A model generated the notes under the pieces. The model was given only the letters and a program-made list of their open reading frames with translations. It ran no database searches and had not been told where the DNA came from. From Massilia kyonggiensis (GTDB lineage Bacteria; Pseudomonadota; Gammaproteobacteria; Burkholderiales; Burkholderiaceae_D): DNA of 64,000 bases. Position numbers and translations under genes: made by a program. The stretch spans positions 1-64,000 of the forward strand of contig NZ_JANUGY010000017.1 in NCBI RefSeq assembly GCF_024756235.1, given 5' to 3'. Below, in pieces: positions 6,980-15,867 of the stretch (position 1 is the first letter of the stretch; every line of letters starts with the position of its first letter).

Positions 6980-8818
6980 ATGAAGTCTCAGCAATCGAAG
7001 TATCCGGCAGTGTTGAAACTGTGCGCCGCGGCCGTCCTCGGTCTCGGCGCCGGCGTTGCGGGCGCGGGGGTGCCCGCGGACGTGCCGGCCGCACCCGCCG
7101 CGCAGCGTGTGGCCGTCTCGGACCAGACCGACCGCCTCATCGTCAAGTACAAGGACGAGAGCGCGCCTGTCGTCACCAAGGGCGGACAGGTGTCGGTGTC
7201 GCGCGCCGCGGCGCCGCTGGCGGCCGCGCGCAAGGCGGTGGTCGACCGCGCAGGCCAGCAGTTCGGCATGCTGGTGAAGGAATCGCATTCGATCGCGACC
7301 GGCGCCCGTGTCTTCAAGCTGGACCGCAAGGTGTCGCTGGCCGAAGCCGCCAAGCTGGCGGCCGAGCTGAAGTCGCGCGATGCTTCCGTCGAGTACGCCG
7401 AGCCGGACCGCATGATGCATCCGCTGTTCACGCCGAACGACTCGATGTACAACCAGCAGTGGGATTTCTTCGAAGCGACCGGCGGCCTGAACGCGCCGGC
7501 CGCCTGGGACAAGTCGATCGGCACCGGCATCCGCGTGGCCGTGATCGATACGGGCTACCGTCCGCACGCCGACCTGTCGGGCCAGATCCTGGCCGGTTAT
7601 GACTTCATCTCCGACACCGCCGTCGCGAACGACGGCAACGGCCGCGACAGCGACGCCAGCGACCCGGGCGACTGGACCGCGGCGGGCGAGTGCGGCGCCG
7701 GCGAACCTGCGTCGAACTCGAGCTGGCACGGCACCCACGTGGCCGGCACCATCGCCGCGGCAACGAACAACAGCACCGGCGTCGCCGGCGTCGCATACGG
7801 CGCCAAGGTCGTGCCGGTGCGCGTGCTCGGCAAGTGCGGCGGCTACACGTCCGACATCGCCGACGGCATCATCTGGGCATCGGGCGGCACCGTGTCCGGC
7901 GTGCCGGCCATCGCGGCGCGCGCCCAGGTGATCAACATGTCGCTGGGCGGCGGCGGCGCCTGCGACACGACGACGCAGAACGCGATCAACAGCGCCCGTT
8001 CGCGCGGCACGGTGATCGTCGTGGCGGCCGGTAACGAGTCCCAGAACGCGAGCAACAGCAACCCGGCCAATTGCGCGGGCGTGATCACGGTGGCGGCGAC
8101 GAACCGCTCCGGCGGCCGTGCCTCCTACTCGAACTACGGCACCGTCGTCGACGTCGCAGCACCGGGCGGCGACAGCGGCGCGGCCATCCTGTCCACCTTG
8201 AACGCCGGCACCAAGGCGCCGGGCGCCGACAGCTACGCGGGCTATATGGGGACGTCGATGGCGACGCCGCACGTGGCCGGTGTCGTCGCGCTGATGCTGG
8301 CCAAGAACCCGAACCTGACGCCGGACGAGGTTGAGTCGCGCCTGAAGTCGAGCACGCGTCCGTTCCCGGCCAGCTGCTCGGGCTGCGGCACGGGCATCGT
8401 GGACGCCTCGGCCGCGGTGGATGCGGCCGCCGGCACGGGTGGCGGCACGGGCACGACGATCTCGGAAACGGAGTCGAACAACACGCTCGGTACGGCCAAC
8501 AGCGTGACGACGTCCGGCACGACGGTCAACGCCGCGATGGGCAGCTCGACGGACACGGATTATTTTTCCGTCCAGCTGCCGGCCGGCAAAACCCTGACCG
8601 CGACGATGACGCCGAACGCGAGCTCGGACTACGACCTGTACATCTACAACAGCGCGGGCACCTTGCTGGCACGCAGCGAGAACGGTACGGGCAGCGCGGA
8701 CAGCGCCACGTCGTCCAACACGGGCACGACCACGTCGGCCCGCTACGTGCGCGTCGTGTACTACAGCGGCGGCACCGGCTCGACCAGCGGCAAGTACACG
8801 CTCAAGCTGACCTGGTAA
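6980..8818 (+). CDS. Secreted subtilisin-like serine protease (S8) with PPC domain
   Basis: An extracellular endoprotease of 612 residues. Residues 1-30 form a Sec signal peptide. Residues ~48-145 are an inhibitor-I9-like propeptide (DRLIVKYKDE ... VEYAEPD). The S8 domain spans ~155-470, with catalytic Asp190 (AVIDTG), His250 (WHGTHVAGT), Ser426 (GTSMATPHVAG) and oxyanion Asn352. Residues ~490-612 are a PPC domain (ISETESNNTLGTANSV ... LPAGKTLTATMT), usually removed on maturation or used for substrate binding. Paired Cys residues (CGAG, CGGY, CDTTT, PANC, CSGC) suggest disulfides. A close paralogue with a different tail follows downstream. The ATG at 6980 follows AAAAGGAATAAAC, a good RBS. 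Confidence 0.95.
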   Translation: MKSQQSKYPAVLKLCAAAVLGLGAGVAGAGVPADVPAAPAAQRVAVSDQTDRLIVKYKDESAPVVTKGGQVSVSRAAAPLAAARKAVVDRAGQQFGMLVKESHSIATGARVFKLDRKVSLAEAAKLAAELKSRDASVEYAEPDRMMHPLFTPNDSMYNQQWDFFEATGGLNAPAAWDKSIGTGIRVAVIDTGYRPHADLSGQILAGYDFISDTAVANDGNGRDSDASDPGDWTAAGECGAGEPASNSSWHGTHVAGTIAAATNNSTGVAGVAYGAKVVPVRVLGKCGGYTSDIADGIIWASGGTVSGVPAIAARAQVINMSLGGGGACDTTTQNAINSARSRGTVIVVAAGNESQNASNSNPANCAGVITVAATNRSGGRASYSNYGTVVDVAAPGGDSGAAILSTLNAGTKAPGADSYAGYMGTSMATPHVAGVVALMLAKNPNLTPDEVESRLKSSTRPFPASCSGCGTGIVDASAAVDAAAGTGGGTGTTISETESNNTLGTANSVTTSGTTVNAAMGSSTDTDYFSVQLPAGKTLTATMTPNASSDYDLYIYNSAGTLLARSENGTGSADSATSSNTGTTTSARYVRVVYYSGGTGSTSGKYTLKLTW

Positions 8819-8893
8819 TGCGTTATAACTGGACTAATAACCGTTAAAATTCAATTACTTAACGGAATTTTCCTGTTGTAAAAACCCCGAAAG

Positions 8894-8916
8894 ACGGCCC
8901 CGTGCGGGCCGTTTTT
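8894..8916 (+). terminator. Terminator between the two subtilases
   Basis: An ACGGCCC/GGGCCGT stem followed by TTTT, 75 bases after the stop. It separates the paralogues into different transcripts or attenuates read-through. Confidence 0.75.
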
Positions 8917-8956
8917 CGTTACGCTGCTCAGTTCGGTTCACTGAAAAGGATGCAGC

Positions 8957-10573
8957 ATGACGCAGCGCCACAAGATCTCTTCTTTGTTGAAAATTTGTGC
9001 AGCGGCCCTCGTTGCCGCCGGTTTCGCCGGCCAGGCCGTGGCGCAGACCACTCACTTCGTCACCCAGACCGACCGCATCATCGTCAAGTACAAGGACGAC
9101 AGCGACACGTCGAAGACCGGCGTGGCAGCACGCGGCATCGACCGCGCGCGCCAGGCGCTGATCGACCGTGCCGGCCAGACCTACGGCGCCACCATGCGCG
9201 CGCTGCGCGCGACGGCGAACGGCGCGAACGTCCTGCAACTCAACCGCACGATGTCGCTCGACGAGGCGCGCCAGCTGGCCGCCGAACTGAAGTCGCGCGA
9301 CGCGAACGTCGAGTACGCCGAGCCGGACCGCATCATGGTCCCGCTGGCCACGCCGACCGACCCCAGCTACACCCAGCAGTGGGACCTGTACGAAGCCACC
9401 GGCGGCATCAACGCGCCCGCCGCCTGGGACAAGTCGACCGGCGCCGGCATCAATGTCGCCGTGATCGACACGGGCTACCGTCCGCACGCGGACCTGTCGG
9501 GCCAGATCCTGCAGGGCTATGACTTCATTTCGACGACCACCATCGCCAACGACGGCAGCGGCCGCGACACGGATGCCAGCGACCCGGGCGACTGGACCCC
9601 GGCCGGCAGCTGCGGCACGGGTGTCCCGGCCGCGGACAAGGCCTCGAGCTGGCACGGCACCCATGTGGCGGGCACGATCGCCGCGAAGACGAATAACGGC
9701 CAGGGTATCGCCGGCATCGCGTACAACGCGAAGATCGTGCCGGCGCGCGTGCTGGGCCGTTGCGGCGGCTACACGTCCGACATCGCCGACGCCATGGTCT
9801 GGGCCTCGGGCGGCACCGTGACCGGCGTGCCGGCCAATGCAAACAAGGCGCGTGTGCTGAACCTGTCGCTGGGCGGCACCGGCGCCTGCGACACGACGAC
9901 GCAGAACGCGATCAACAGCGCCCGTTCGCGCGGCGCCGTGGTCGTCGTCGCGGCCGGCAACTCGAACACGAATGCGATCAATTCGAACCCGGCCAACTGC
10001 ACGGGCGTGATCACCGTCGCCGCGACGAACCGTGCGGGCGGCAAGGCGTCGTATTCGAACTACGGCACCAACGTGACGATCTCGGCACCGGGCGGCGACA
10101 ACGGCGCCGGCATCCTGTCGACGCTGAACTCGGGCACGACGACGCCGGCATCGGACAACTACGCCTACTACATGGGCACGTCGATGGCGACGCCGCACGT
10201 GGCCGGTGTCGTCGCGCTGATGCTGTCGGCGAATCCGAACCTGACGCCGGATGACGTGGCCGCCAAGCTGAAGTCGACCGCGCGCGCGTTCCCGGCCGCA
10301 TGCTCGGGCTGCGGCGCCGGCATCGTCAACGCGGCCGCTGCCGTGAACGCGGCACTGGGCTCGACGACCACGACGACCACCCCGACCTGGACCTATTGCG
10401 CTGCCGAAAACGGCACCTGCTCGTTCACCGGCACGCGCGACGTGCGCTACGGCACCGCCACGAGCTATGTGACGAAGACCTTCACCGGTTCGGTGAAATG
10501 CTCGAACTCGGTGTTTGGCGATCCGGCCCACGGTGTCGTCAAGTCGTGCAGCTACTCCAGCGCGACCAAGTAA
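8957..10573 (+). CDS. Secreted subtilisin-like serine protease (S8), tandem paralogue
   Basis: The 538-residue product is highly similar to the upstream subtilase through the propeptide and catalytic domain. It has a signal peptide (1-29, AVAQ), a propeptide (~38-125), and a catalytic domain with Asp171, His233, Ser409 and oxyanion Asn335. It does not share the PPC tail. After a Thr-rich linker (~465-473) it has a compact domain of ~65 residues with four Cys (YCAAENGTCSFTGTRDVRYG ... KCSNSVFGDP ... KSCSY), of a kind often attached to secreted hydrolases and probably binding substrate or matrix. This is a tandem duplication followed by a domain swap at the C terminus. The ATG is preceded by AAAAGGATGCAGC. 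Confidence 0.95.
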   Translation: MTQRHKISSLLKICAAALVAAGFAGQAVAQTTHFVTQTDRIIVKYKDDSDTSKTGVAARGIDRARQALIDRAGQTYGATMRALRATANGANVLQLNRTMSLDEARQLAAELKSRDANVEYAEPDRIMVPLATPTDPSYTQQWDLYEATGGINAPAAWDKSTGAGINVAVIDTGYRPHADLSGQILQGYDFISTTTIANDGSGRDTDASDPGDWTPAGSCGTGVPAADKASSWHGTHVAGTIAAKTNNGQGIAGIAYNAKIVPARVLGRCGGYTSDIADAMVWASGGTVTGVPANANKARVLNLSLGGTGACDTTTQNAINSARSRGAVVVVAAGNSNTNAINSNPANCTGVITVAATNRAGGKASYSNYGTNVTISAPGGDNGAGILSTLNSGTTTPASDNYAYYMGTSMATPHVAGVVALMLSANPNLTPDDVAAKLKSTARAFPAACSGCGAGIVNAAAAVNAALGSTTTTTTPTWTYCAAENGTCSFTGTRDVRYGTATSYVTKTFTGSVKCSNSVFGDPAHGVVKSCSYSSATK

Positions 10574-10585
10574 TATCTGCCTCAC

Positions 10586-10608
10586 CCGCCGCCGCGTCCT
10601 GCGGCGGC
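10586..10608 (+). terminator. Possible terminator after the second subtilase
   Basis: CGCCGCCGC/GCGGCGGCG arms around a 5-base loop, but followed only by TTCCCCCTT. The T tract is weak. Confidence 0.4.
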
Positions 10609-10643
10609 GTTCCCCCTTGCACTATTCCTAATTCCCAGCGATA

Positions 10644-10659
10644 CTGTATGCAATTACAG
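10644..10659. promoter_or_regulatory. LexA (SOS) box of dinB
   Basis: CTGTATGCAATTACAG is an exact CTGT-N8-ACAG LexA site, and the palindrome continues outward by TA on both sides. It lies 29 bases upstream of the dinB start, in position to block the promoter. Confidence 0.85.
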
Positions 10660-10687
10660 TAGTCGCTCGGCGCGGGCGACCGCCACC

Positions 10688-11764
10688 GTGAACGCCCCCG
10701 TCCGCAAGATCATCCACTGCGATTGCGATTGTTTTTACGCATCCGTCGAGATGCGCGACGACCCGTCCTTGCGCGGGCGGCCGCTGGCCGTCGGTGGTCG
10801 GGCCGAGCAGCGCGGCGTGATCGCCACCTGCAACTACGAGGCGCGCCGCTACGGCATCCATTCGGCGATGGCGACCGCACAGGCCGTCAAATTGTGCCCG
10901 GACCTGATCCTCATTCCACCGAACATGGAAAAGTACCGGGTCGCATCGCGCCAGATCATGGACATCTACCGCGACTACACGGAGCTCGTGGAGCCGCTGT
11001 CGCTGGACGAAGCCTACCTCGACGTCACGAACTCGCCGCACTGCAAGGGCAGCGCGACCCTGATCGCCCAGGAGATCCGCCGCCGCATCTTCGAGACCGT
11101 CGGCATCACGGCGTCGGCCGGCGTGGCGCCGAACAAGTTCGTGGCCAAGATCGCCAGCGACTGGAACAAGCCCGATGGACTGTTCCTCGTGCGGCCGGAT
11201 GAGGTCGACGCGTTCGTCGCCGCTCTGCCTGTGAAGAAATTGTTCGGGGTAGGGAAGGTGACGGCCGCGAAACTGCATCGCCTCGGTGCGCAAACGTGTG
11301 GGGACCTGCGCGACTGGAACATGGACAAGCTGCAGCAGCACTTTGGCTCGTTCGGCGCGCGGCTGTACGACTTGTGCCGCGGCATCGACTATCGCGACGT
11401 GAATCCGGTGCGCGAGCGTAAGTCGATCAGCACGGAGGAGACGTACACGCCGGACGTCCCCGACCTGGAAGGCTGTCTCGCGCTGCTGCCGGACCTGTAC
11501 GAGCATCTGCTCGGCCGGATCAAGCGGAACAATGCTGAAAAATTCATCAACAAGCTGTTTGTAAAAATTAAGTTTGCCGACTTCCAGCGCACGACCGTCG
11601 AGTGCGTCGGCTACGCCCCGAACATGACGACGTTCCGTCACCTGATGGAGACAGGCTGGCTGCGGGCGAGCCGTCCCGTGCGGCTGCTGGGCGTTGGTGT
11701 GCGCCTGAGCGATACGGAAACCGTCGAGCAGCTGAGCTTGTTTGACGAACGTGCAACACAATAA
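10688..11764 (+). CDS. dinB: DNA polymerase IV (Y-family translesion polymerase)
   Basis: An error-prone polymerase that extends across damaged bases during the SOS response. The 358-residue product has the Y-family N terminus IIHCDCDCFYASVEM, with metal-binding Asp12, and the catalytic SLDEAYLDVT, with Asp107 and Glu108. The thumb region (KKLFGVGKVTAAKLHRLG) and the little-finger domain follow. It ends with QLSLF, a canonical beta-clamp-binding pentapeptide. The start is GTG at 10688, and no ATG is available before the conserved core. Control by LexA is directly supported by the SOS box just upstream. Confidence 0.96.
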   Translation: MNAPVRKIIHCDCDCFYASVEMRDDPSLRGRPLAVGGRAEQRGVIATCNYEARRYGIHSAMATAQAVKLCPDLILIPPNMEKYRVASRQIMDIYRDYTELVEPLSLDEAYLDVTNSPHCKGSATLIAQEIRRRIFETVGITASAGVAPNKFVAKIASDWNKPDGLFLVRPDEVDAFVAALPVKKLFGVGKVTAAKLHRLGAQTCGDLRDWNMDKLQQHFGSFGARLYDLCRGIDYRDVNPVRERKSISTEETYTPDVPDLEGCLALLPDLYEHLLGRIKRNNAEKFINKLFVKIKFADFQRTTVECVGYAPNMTTFRHLMETGWLRASRPVRLLGVGVRLSDTETVEQLSLFDERATQ

Positions 11765-11853
11765 AAATCCCTTATCGACGACGTGAATTTTGCCGCCAGT
11801 CAGCGTGTAGAATGTCGTTCCTTTGAAATATCGAGATAACTGGAAGCAACGTT

Positions 11854-12750
11854 ATGTGGTTCAAGAATCTTCAGATTTACCGCCTGCCCGCACCGTGGAA
11901 TTTCTCCCCTGAACAGATGGAAGAGGCCCTGCAGTCGCAGGCGTTCACGCCCGCCAGCAGCAACGAATTGCTGCGCCAGGGCTGGGATTCGCCACGCGGC
12001 AACGGCAAGCTCGTTCACGTCGTCAACAAGCAGATGCTGATGATGCTGGGTACGGAAAAGAAATTGCTGCCGAGCTCGGTCATCAACCAGGTCGCCAAGG
12101 CCAAGGCGGCCGAGCTGGAAGAGCAGCAGGGCTTCCCGCCGGGCAAGAAGGCGATGAAAGAACTCAAGGAACGCGTGGCCGACGAGCTGCTGCCGCGTGC
12201 GTTCTCCATCCGCGGCAACGTGTGGACGTGGATCGACCCGGTCAACGGCTGGCTCGTCGTCGACGCCGCCAGCCCGAGCAAGGCCGACGACGTCATCAAG
12301 CTGCTGCTGAAGGCCGTCGACAAGCTGCCGCTGGAATCGCTGCGCGTGCAAAAGTCGCCGGTCGCCGTGATGACGGGCTGGCTGGAATCGGACGAAGCGC
12401 CGTACAACTTCACGATCGACCAGGACACGGAACTGCGCGCCACCGGCGAGAGCAAGGCCGCCGTGCGCTACGTGAAGCACTCGCTGGACCCGGAAGACAT
12501 CCGCCGCCACATCGCCAACGGCAAGCAGTGCACGCGCCTGGCCATGACGTGGAACAGCCGCATCTCGTTCGTGCTGACCGAGCAGTTGGCCGTCAAGGGC
12601 ATCAAGCCGCTGGACGTGATCAAGGAAAACGAAACGATCACCTACAGCGACGACGAGCGTTTTGATAACGACATCATGCTGATGACCGGCGAGCTGGCCA
12701 AGATGCTGACCGACCTGGTCGAGGCGCTGGGCGGCGAAGCCAAGGCGTAA
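11854..12750 (+). CDS. rdgC: Recombination-associated protein RdgC
   Basis: A nucleoid-associated ring protein that binds double-stranded DNA and restrains RecA-driven recombination. The 298-residue length and the N terminus MWFKNLQIYRLPAPW are typical. So are the family blocks 'LLPSSVINQVAKAKAAELEE' and 'AMTWNSRISFVLTEQL'. It follows dinB by 89 bases on the same strand, so both recombination/repair genes may be co-transcribed, but no LexA box lies between them. A bidirectional terminator sits directly after it. Confidence 0.96.
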   Translation: MWFKNLQIYRLPAPWNFSPEQMEEALQSQAFTPASSNELLRQGWDSPRGNGKLVHVVNKQMLMMLGTEKKLLPSSVINQVAKAKAAELEEQQGFPPGKKAMKELKERVADELLPRAFSIRGNVWTWIDPVNGWLVVDAASPSKADDVIKLLLKAVDKLPLESLRVQKSPVAVMTGWLESDEAPYNFTIDQDTELRATGESKAAVRYVKHSLDPEDIRRHIANGKQCTRLAMTWNSRISFVLTEQLAVKGIKPLDVIKENETITYSDDERFDNDIMLMTGELAKMLTDLVEALGGEAKA

Positions 12751-12756
12751 TCAACA

Positions 12757-12776
12757 ACGGCCCTGAATCGGGCCGT
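12757..12776. terminator. Convergent terminator between rdgC and catalase
   Basis: An ACGGCCC/GGGCCGT stem with a 6-base loop lies 6 bases after the rdgC stop and 6 bases before the catalase stop. It is usable in both directions. Confidence 0.7.
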
Positions 12777-12782
12777 TTGTCT

Positions 12783-14405
12783 TTATTTCGCCGACGCGAC
12801 TTCTTCCGTGGTGGCCGGTTCCTTCCTGCCGCCGCCGCTTTCCGGCTGGCCGCTCGAATAGGTCGAGCCCGGGCGGTTCTCTCCCGGCGCCGGCTTGCCC
12901 GGCAGCGGTTGCAGCGCCTTGGCCTTCTCCAAGTCGATGCCAGCGATTTCGGCCACGCGACGGCCGTAATCCTCGTCGCAATGCCACAGGTGCCACACCA
13001 TGCGCAGCTGGATCACTTCCGGGCATTTCTTGAGGTCGTTGCCGACGTTGTTGACGAGGTCGTCGCGCTCCCAGTCCTGGAACGTGCGGTAGCGGTCGCC
13101 GGCCTGCTGGTAGTCGTCGGCCGTTCGGCTCGTCTGGTAGCGGCCCAGGTGGCCTTCGACGTGCTGGTGGTAATCCTTCTCCGGCTGCGGCGCTTCGCCC
13201 AGGCCGCCCAGCAGGCTCGGCTCGTAATTGATGTGCTTTTCCTCGCCGCCGCCGTCGATGTAATAAGTCATCTGGCCGTCGCGCTGGTTCGTGCGCGCCA
13301 CCGCTTTATCCTGCGGCGCATTGATCGGTAGCTGCAGGTAGTTTGGCCCCACGCGGTAGCGCTGGGTATCCGAGTACGACAGGGTGCGGCCCTGCAGCAT
13401 CTTGTCGTCCGAAAAGTCGATGCCGTCGACGAGCACGCCTGTCCCGAAGGCCGATTGCTCGGTTTCGGCAAACACATTGTCCGGGTTCTTGTTCAGCACC
13501 ATGCGGCCCACGGGCAGCAGCGGGAAGCGGTCTTCCGGCCACCGTTTCGTGTCGTCGAGCGGGTCGAACTCCAGTTCCGGATGCTCGCCGTCGCTCATGA
13601 TCTGCACGCAGAATTCCCACTCCGGAAACTCGCCGCGCTCGATGGCGTCGTACAGGTCGCGCGTGGCGTGGCTCGTGTCGTGCGCCTGGATCTCGGCCGC
13701 TTGCTGGCTCGTCAGGTTGCGCACGCCCTGTTTCGGCTGCCAATGGAATTTGACGAGGTGGGCGATGCCCTGGTCGTTCACCAACTTGTACGTGTTGACG
13801 CCCGACCCTTCCATCTCGCGGTAATTGGCGGGAATGCCCCACGGGCTCTTGACCCACGTGACCATGTGCAGCGCTTCCGGATGGCTGCAGATGAAATCGT
13901 AGAAGCGCCACGGCTCCTGCTGGTTCGTGACGGGGTCCGGCTTGAAGGCGTGGATCATGTCCGGGAATTTGATCGCATCGCGGATGAAGAAGACCTTCAG
14001 GTTATTGCCCACGAGGTCCCAGTTGCCCTCGACCGTCTTGAGCTTGACGGCGAAGCCGCGCGGATCGCGCGCCGTCTCCGGCGATTCCTTGCCCCCGATC
14101 ACGGTCGAGAAGCGCACGAAGACGGGCGTCTGCACGCCGGTCTCGTTGAGGACGCGGGCGCGCGTGTACTTGCTGGCGGGTTCGTTGCCGATCTTGCCGT
14201 AGGCTTCGAAATAGCCGTGCGCGCCCGTGCCGCGCGCATGCACCACGCGCTCGGGGATCCGTTCGCGGTCGAAGTGGGTGATCTTTTCGATGAACTGGTA
14301 GTTCTCGAGGGTGGCCGGTCCGCGTTCGCCGACGGAACGCATGGCCTGGTTGTCGCGGACGGGATGACCCTGGCGCGTGGTCAGGGTGGGGCGCTGCTCA
14401 CTCAT
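12783..14405 (-). CDS. Monofunctional heme catalase
   Basis: It splits hydrogen peroxide to water and oxygen in the cytosol. The 540-residue product contains the distal heme-pocket His56 in ERVVHARGTGAHGYFE, the RFSTVIGGKESPETARDPRGFA block, the distal Asn in DLVGNNLKVFF, and the proximal heme-ligand Tyr motif (LSYSDTQRYRVGPN). The core has the length of a small-subunit catalase. The last ~40 residues (from PLPGKPAPG) form a low-complexity Gly/Pro/Ser tail not needed for activity. It is transcribed alone and starts at an ATG about 12 bases after a GGAG-like site (CTGAAGGAGTCAAGCG). No OxyR site was identified with confidence. Confidence 0.96.
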   Translation of the reverse strand: MSEQRPTLTTRQGHPVRDNQAMRSVGERGPATLENYQFIEKITHFDRERIPERVVHARGTGAHGYFEAYGKIGNEPASKYTRARVLNETGVQTPVFVRFSTVIGGKESPETARDPRGFAVKLKTVEGNWDLVGNNLKVFFIRDAIKFPDMIHAFKPDPVTNQQEPWRFYDFICSHPEALHMVTWVKSPWGIPANYREMEGSGVNTYKLVNDQGIAHLVKFHWQPKQGVRNLTSQQAAEIQAHDTSHATRDLYDAIERGEFPEWEFCVQIMSDGEHPELEFDPLDDTKRWPEDRFPLLPVGRMVLNKNPDNVFAETEQSAFGTGVLVDGIDFSDDKMLQGRTLSYSDTQRYRVGPNYLQLPINAPQDKAVARTNQRDGQMTYYIDGGGEEKHINYEPSLLGGLGEAPQPEKDYHQHVEGHLGRYQTSRTADDYQQAGDRYRTFQDWERDDLVNNVGNDLKKCPEVIQLRMVWHLWHCDEDYGRRVAEIAGIDLEKAKALQPLPGKPAPGENRPGSTYSSGQPESGGGRKEPATTEEVASAK

Positions 14406-14481
14406 CGCTTGACTCCTTCAGGTTCGTGGAAGAACGATTATAGGAATTGACGAATATGCGCAGCGCCCGGCACGCCGGTGT

Positions 14482-14967
14482 TTACAGCGCCTGGAACACG
14501 CCCGCTGCGCGGTTCTTCGTGACGTTATCCCAAGTGAACACTTTGCCGTTCATCGCCACGTAGACGCCCGGCGGCAGCATCTGCGCGGCGGCGCAGGCGA
14601 AGCCGAAGTTGAACAGGGCGTCCGAGTTCGCGATTTCGTACGGGATCATGGCACCCGTGAACACGATCGTCTTGTCCGACGTTGCCGCGCCCAGCACCTC
14701 GGCCGTTTCGCGCATCGTGTCGGTGCCGTGCACGATCACGATTTGCTTCTCGCTGGCGGACTGGCAGGCGGCCAGCACGTTCTGGCGATCGCTGTCCTGC
14801 ATCTCCAGCGAATCGAGCAGGGACACGATTTGCAGCTCGACGGGAATGGTCATGCGGGAACGTGCGATGACCTCCGGCAAGTGGCTTTCGGCAAAGCCCA
14901 GAACGCCATTGAGTTCGTTGTAGTGTTTGTCGAAAGTGCCGCCGGTGGCGATGATCCGCAAAGTCAT
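14482..14967 (-). CDS. Single-domain asparaginase-like protein
   Basis: The 161-residue product matches only the N-terminal domain of type I/II L-asparaginases, which are usually about 330 residues. It starts MTLRIIATGGTFDKHY, with nucleophile-type Thr11 in the TGGT motif, and has the second catalytic block VIVHGTDTMRETAEVL (Thr-Asp pair). It then ends cleanly after NRAAGVFQAL, so the small C-terminal domain is missing. There is no sign of a frameshift: downstream sequence is intergenic and then catalase. Longer open frame upstream of the ATG is antisense to the next gene. Such short proteins recur in betaproteobacteria; whether they hydrolyse asparagine is not known to me. Confidence 0.8.
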   Translation of the reverse strand: MTLRIIATGGTFDKHYNELNGVLGFAESHLPEVIARSRMTIPVELQIVSLLDSLEMQDSDRQNVLAACQSASEKQIVIVHGTDTMRETAEVLGAATSDKTIVFTGAMIPYEIANSDALFNFGFACAAAQMLPPGVYVAMNGKVFTWDNVTKNRAAGVFQAL

Positions 14968-15060
14968 GATGATTTGAAAACGCTGTAAAAAAAGGTGGGT
15001 AATGATAGCCGCAAACCGTAGTGTATCCATATGTGTCTGCGCTAGAATCGTCCGGATCGG

Positions 15061-15867
15061 ATGAGTATCCTGACTCCTTTTTGGGCCGAGCCCGCCTTCC
15101 CAATGAAACCCGTCGCACCTGGAACCGTCATCTTCCATCGCCATCGCGGCTATGGCGTCATCACGCACGTCAACCTGCTGACAGGCTGGATCTCCGCGCG
15201 CTTCGGCAACGAGTCGCGCACGCTCGACCTGAACCTGTCGACCGACGAGGTGCAGCATGCCGACGGCGAAGCGATCCTGTTCCGCCGTTCTCCGCCGGAC
15301 CGCATGCCGCATGCGCGCCTGATGGCGATGGTGCGCGAGCTGCACAAGGCCGGCTACGAAAAGCTGTACCTGTATTCCTGGCCCAAGCCGTCCGGCCTGC
15401 ACTGGCGCTGGCAGTTGTTCACGGGTAAGCGCGACTGGATGCAGCGCCCGTGGCGTGAAGGCTGGTATGGATCGGGCGCCGACTACAACAACAACCCCGT
15501 GATGGGCTGGGGCGATGCGCCCGGTGCGAGCACGGACGAACTGATCCACGCACTGGCCAAGTTCGACCCGGAGGGCCTCGCACGCGCGCTCGGGCGCGAC
15601 GAGGATCACACGGCATGGTTCGCGAACGTGTGCGATGCGCTGCTGCCGGGCTACATGTATTCCTTCGACATGGCGCCGATGCAAAAGAACGCCAACGGCG
15701 GCCTCATCGAGATGCCGCCGGTGCCCATCGTGCCCGTGCGCGCGGGGTTGCCTGCGTATGCCGGGCCCGTGATCGAATGGCCGCCGGGCTGGGCCGGGTT
15801 ATGGACACGCCGGCATGAGATGCCGATGCGCAAGCCCAATTTCACGGGCGAGCCCGAGCTCCGTTAA
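15061..15867 (+). CDS. Hypothetical protein, 268 aa
   Basis: I do not recognise this protein. The N terminus (PGTVIFHRHRGYGVITHVN ... ISARFGNESRTLDL) reads like a small SH3/Tudor-type beta barrel similar in style to the start of CarD-like domains. It is followed by a helical segment (MVRELHKAGYEKLYLYSWPKPSGLHWRWQLF) and a Trp/Pro-rich C-terminal part (GPVIEWPPGWAGLW). There is no signal peptide. The start at 15061 is weakly supported; ATG at 15103 (MKPVAPG) is an equally good alternative. Its TAA stop overlaps the stop of the convergent dehydrogenase gene in a shared TTAA. Confidence 0.7.
   Translation: MSILTPFWAEPAFPMKPVAPGTVIFHRHRGYGVITHVNLLTGWISARFGNESRTLDLNLSTDEVQHADGEAILFRRSPPDRMPHARLMAMVRELHKAGYEKLYLYSWPKPSGLHWRWQLFTGKRDWMQRPWREGWYGSGADYNNNPVMGWGDAPGASTDELIHALAKFDPEGLARALGRDEDHTAWFANVCDALLPGYMYSFDMAPMQKNANGGLIEMPPVPIVPVRAGLPAYAGPVIEWPPGWAGLWTRRHEMPMRKPNFTGEPELR

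Noticed and set aside
14968..15684. N-terminal extension of the asparaginase-like gene
   Set aside because: The extension lies antisense to the gene at 15061-15867, and the conserved asparaginase N terminus begins exactly at the ATG at 14967.
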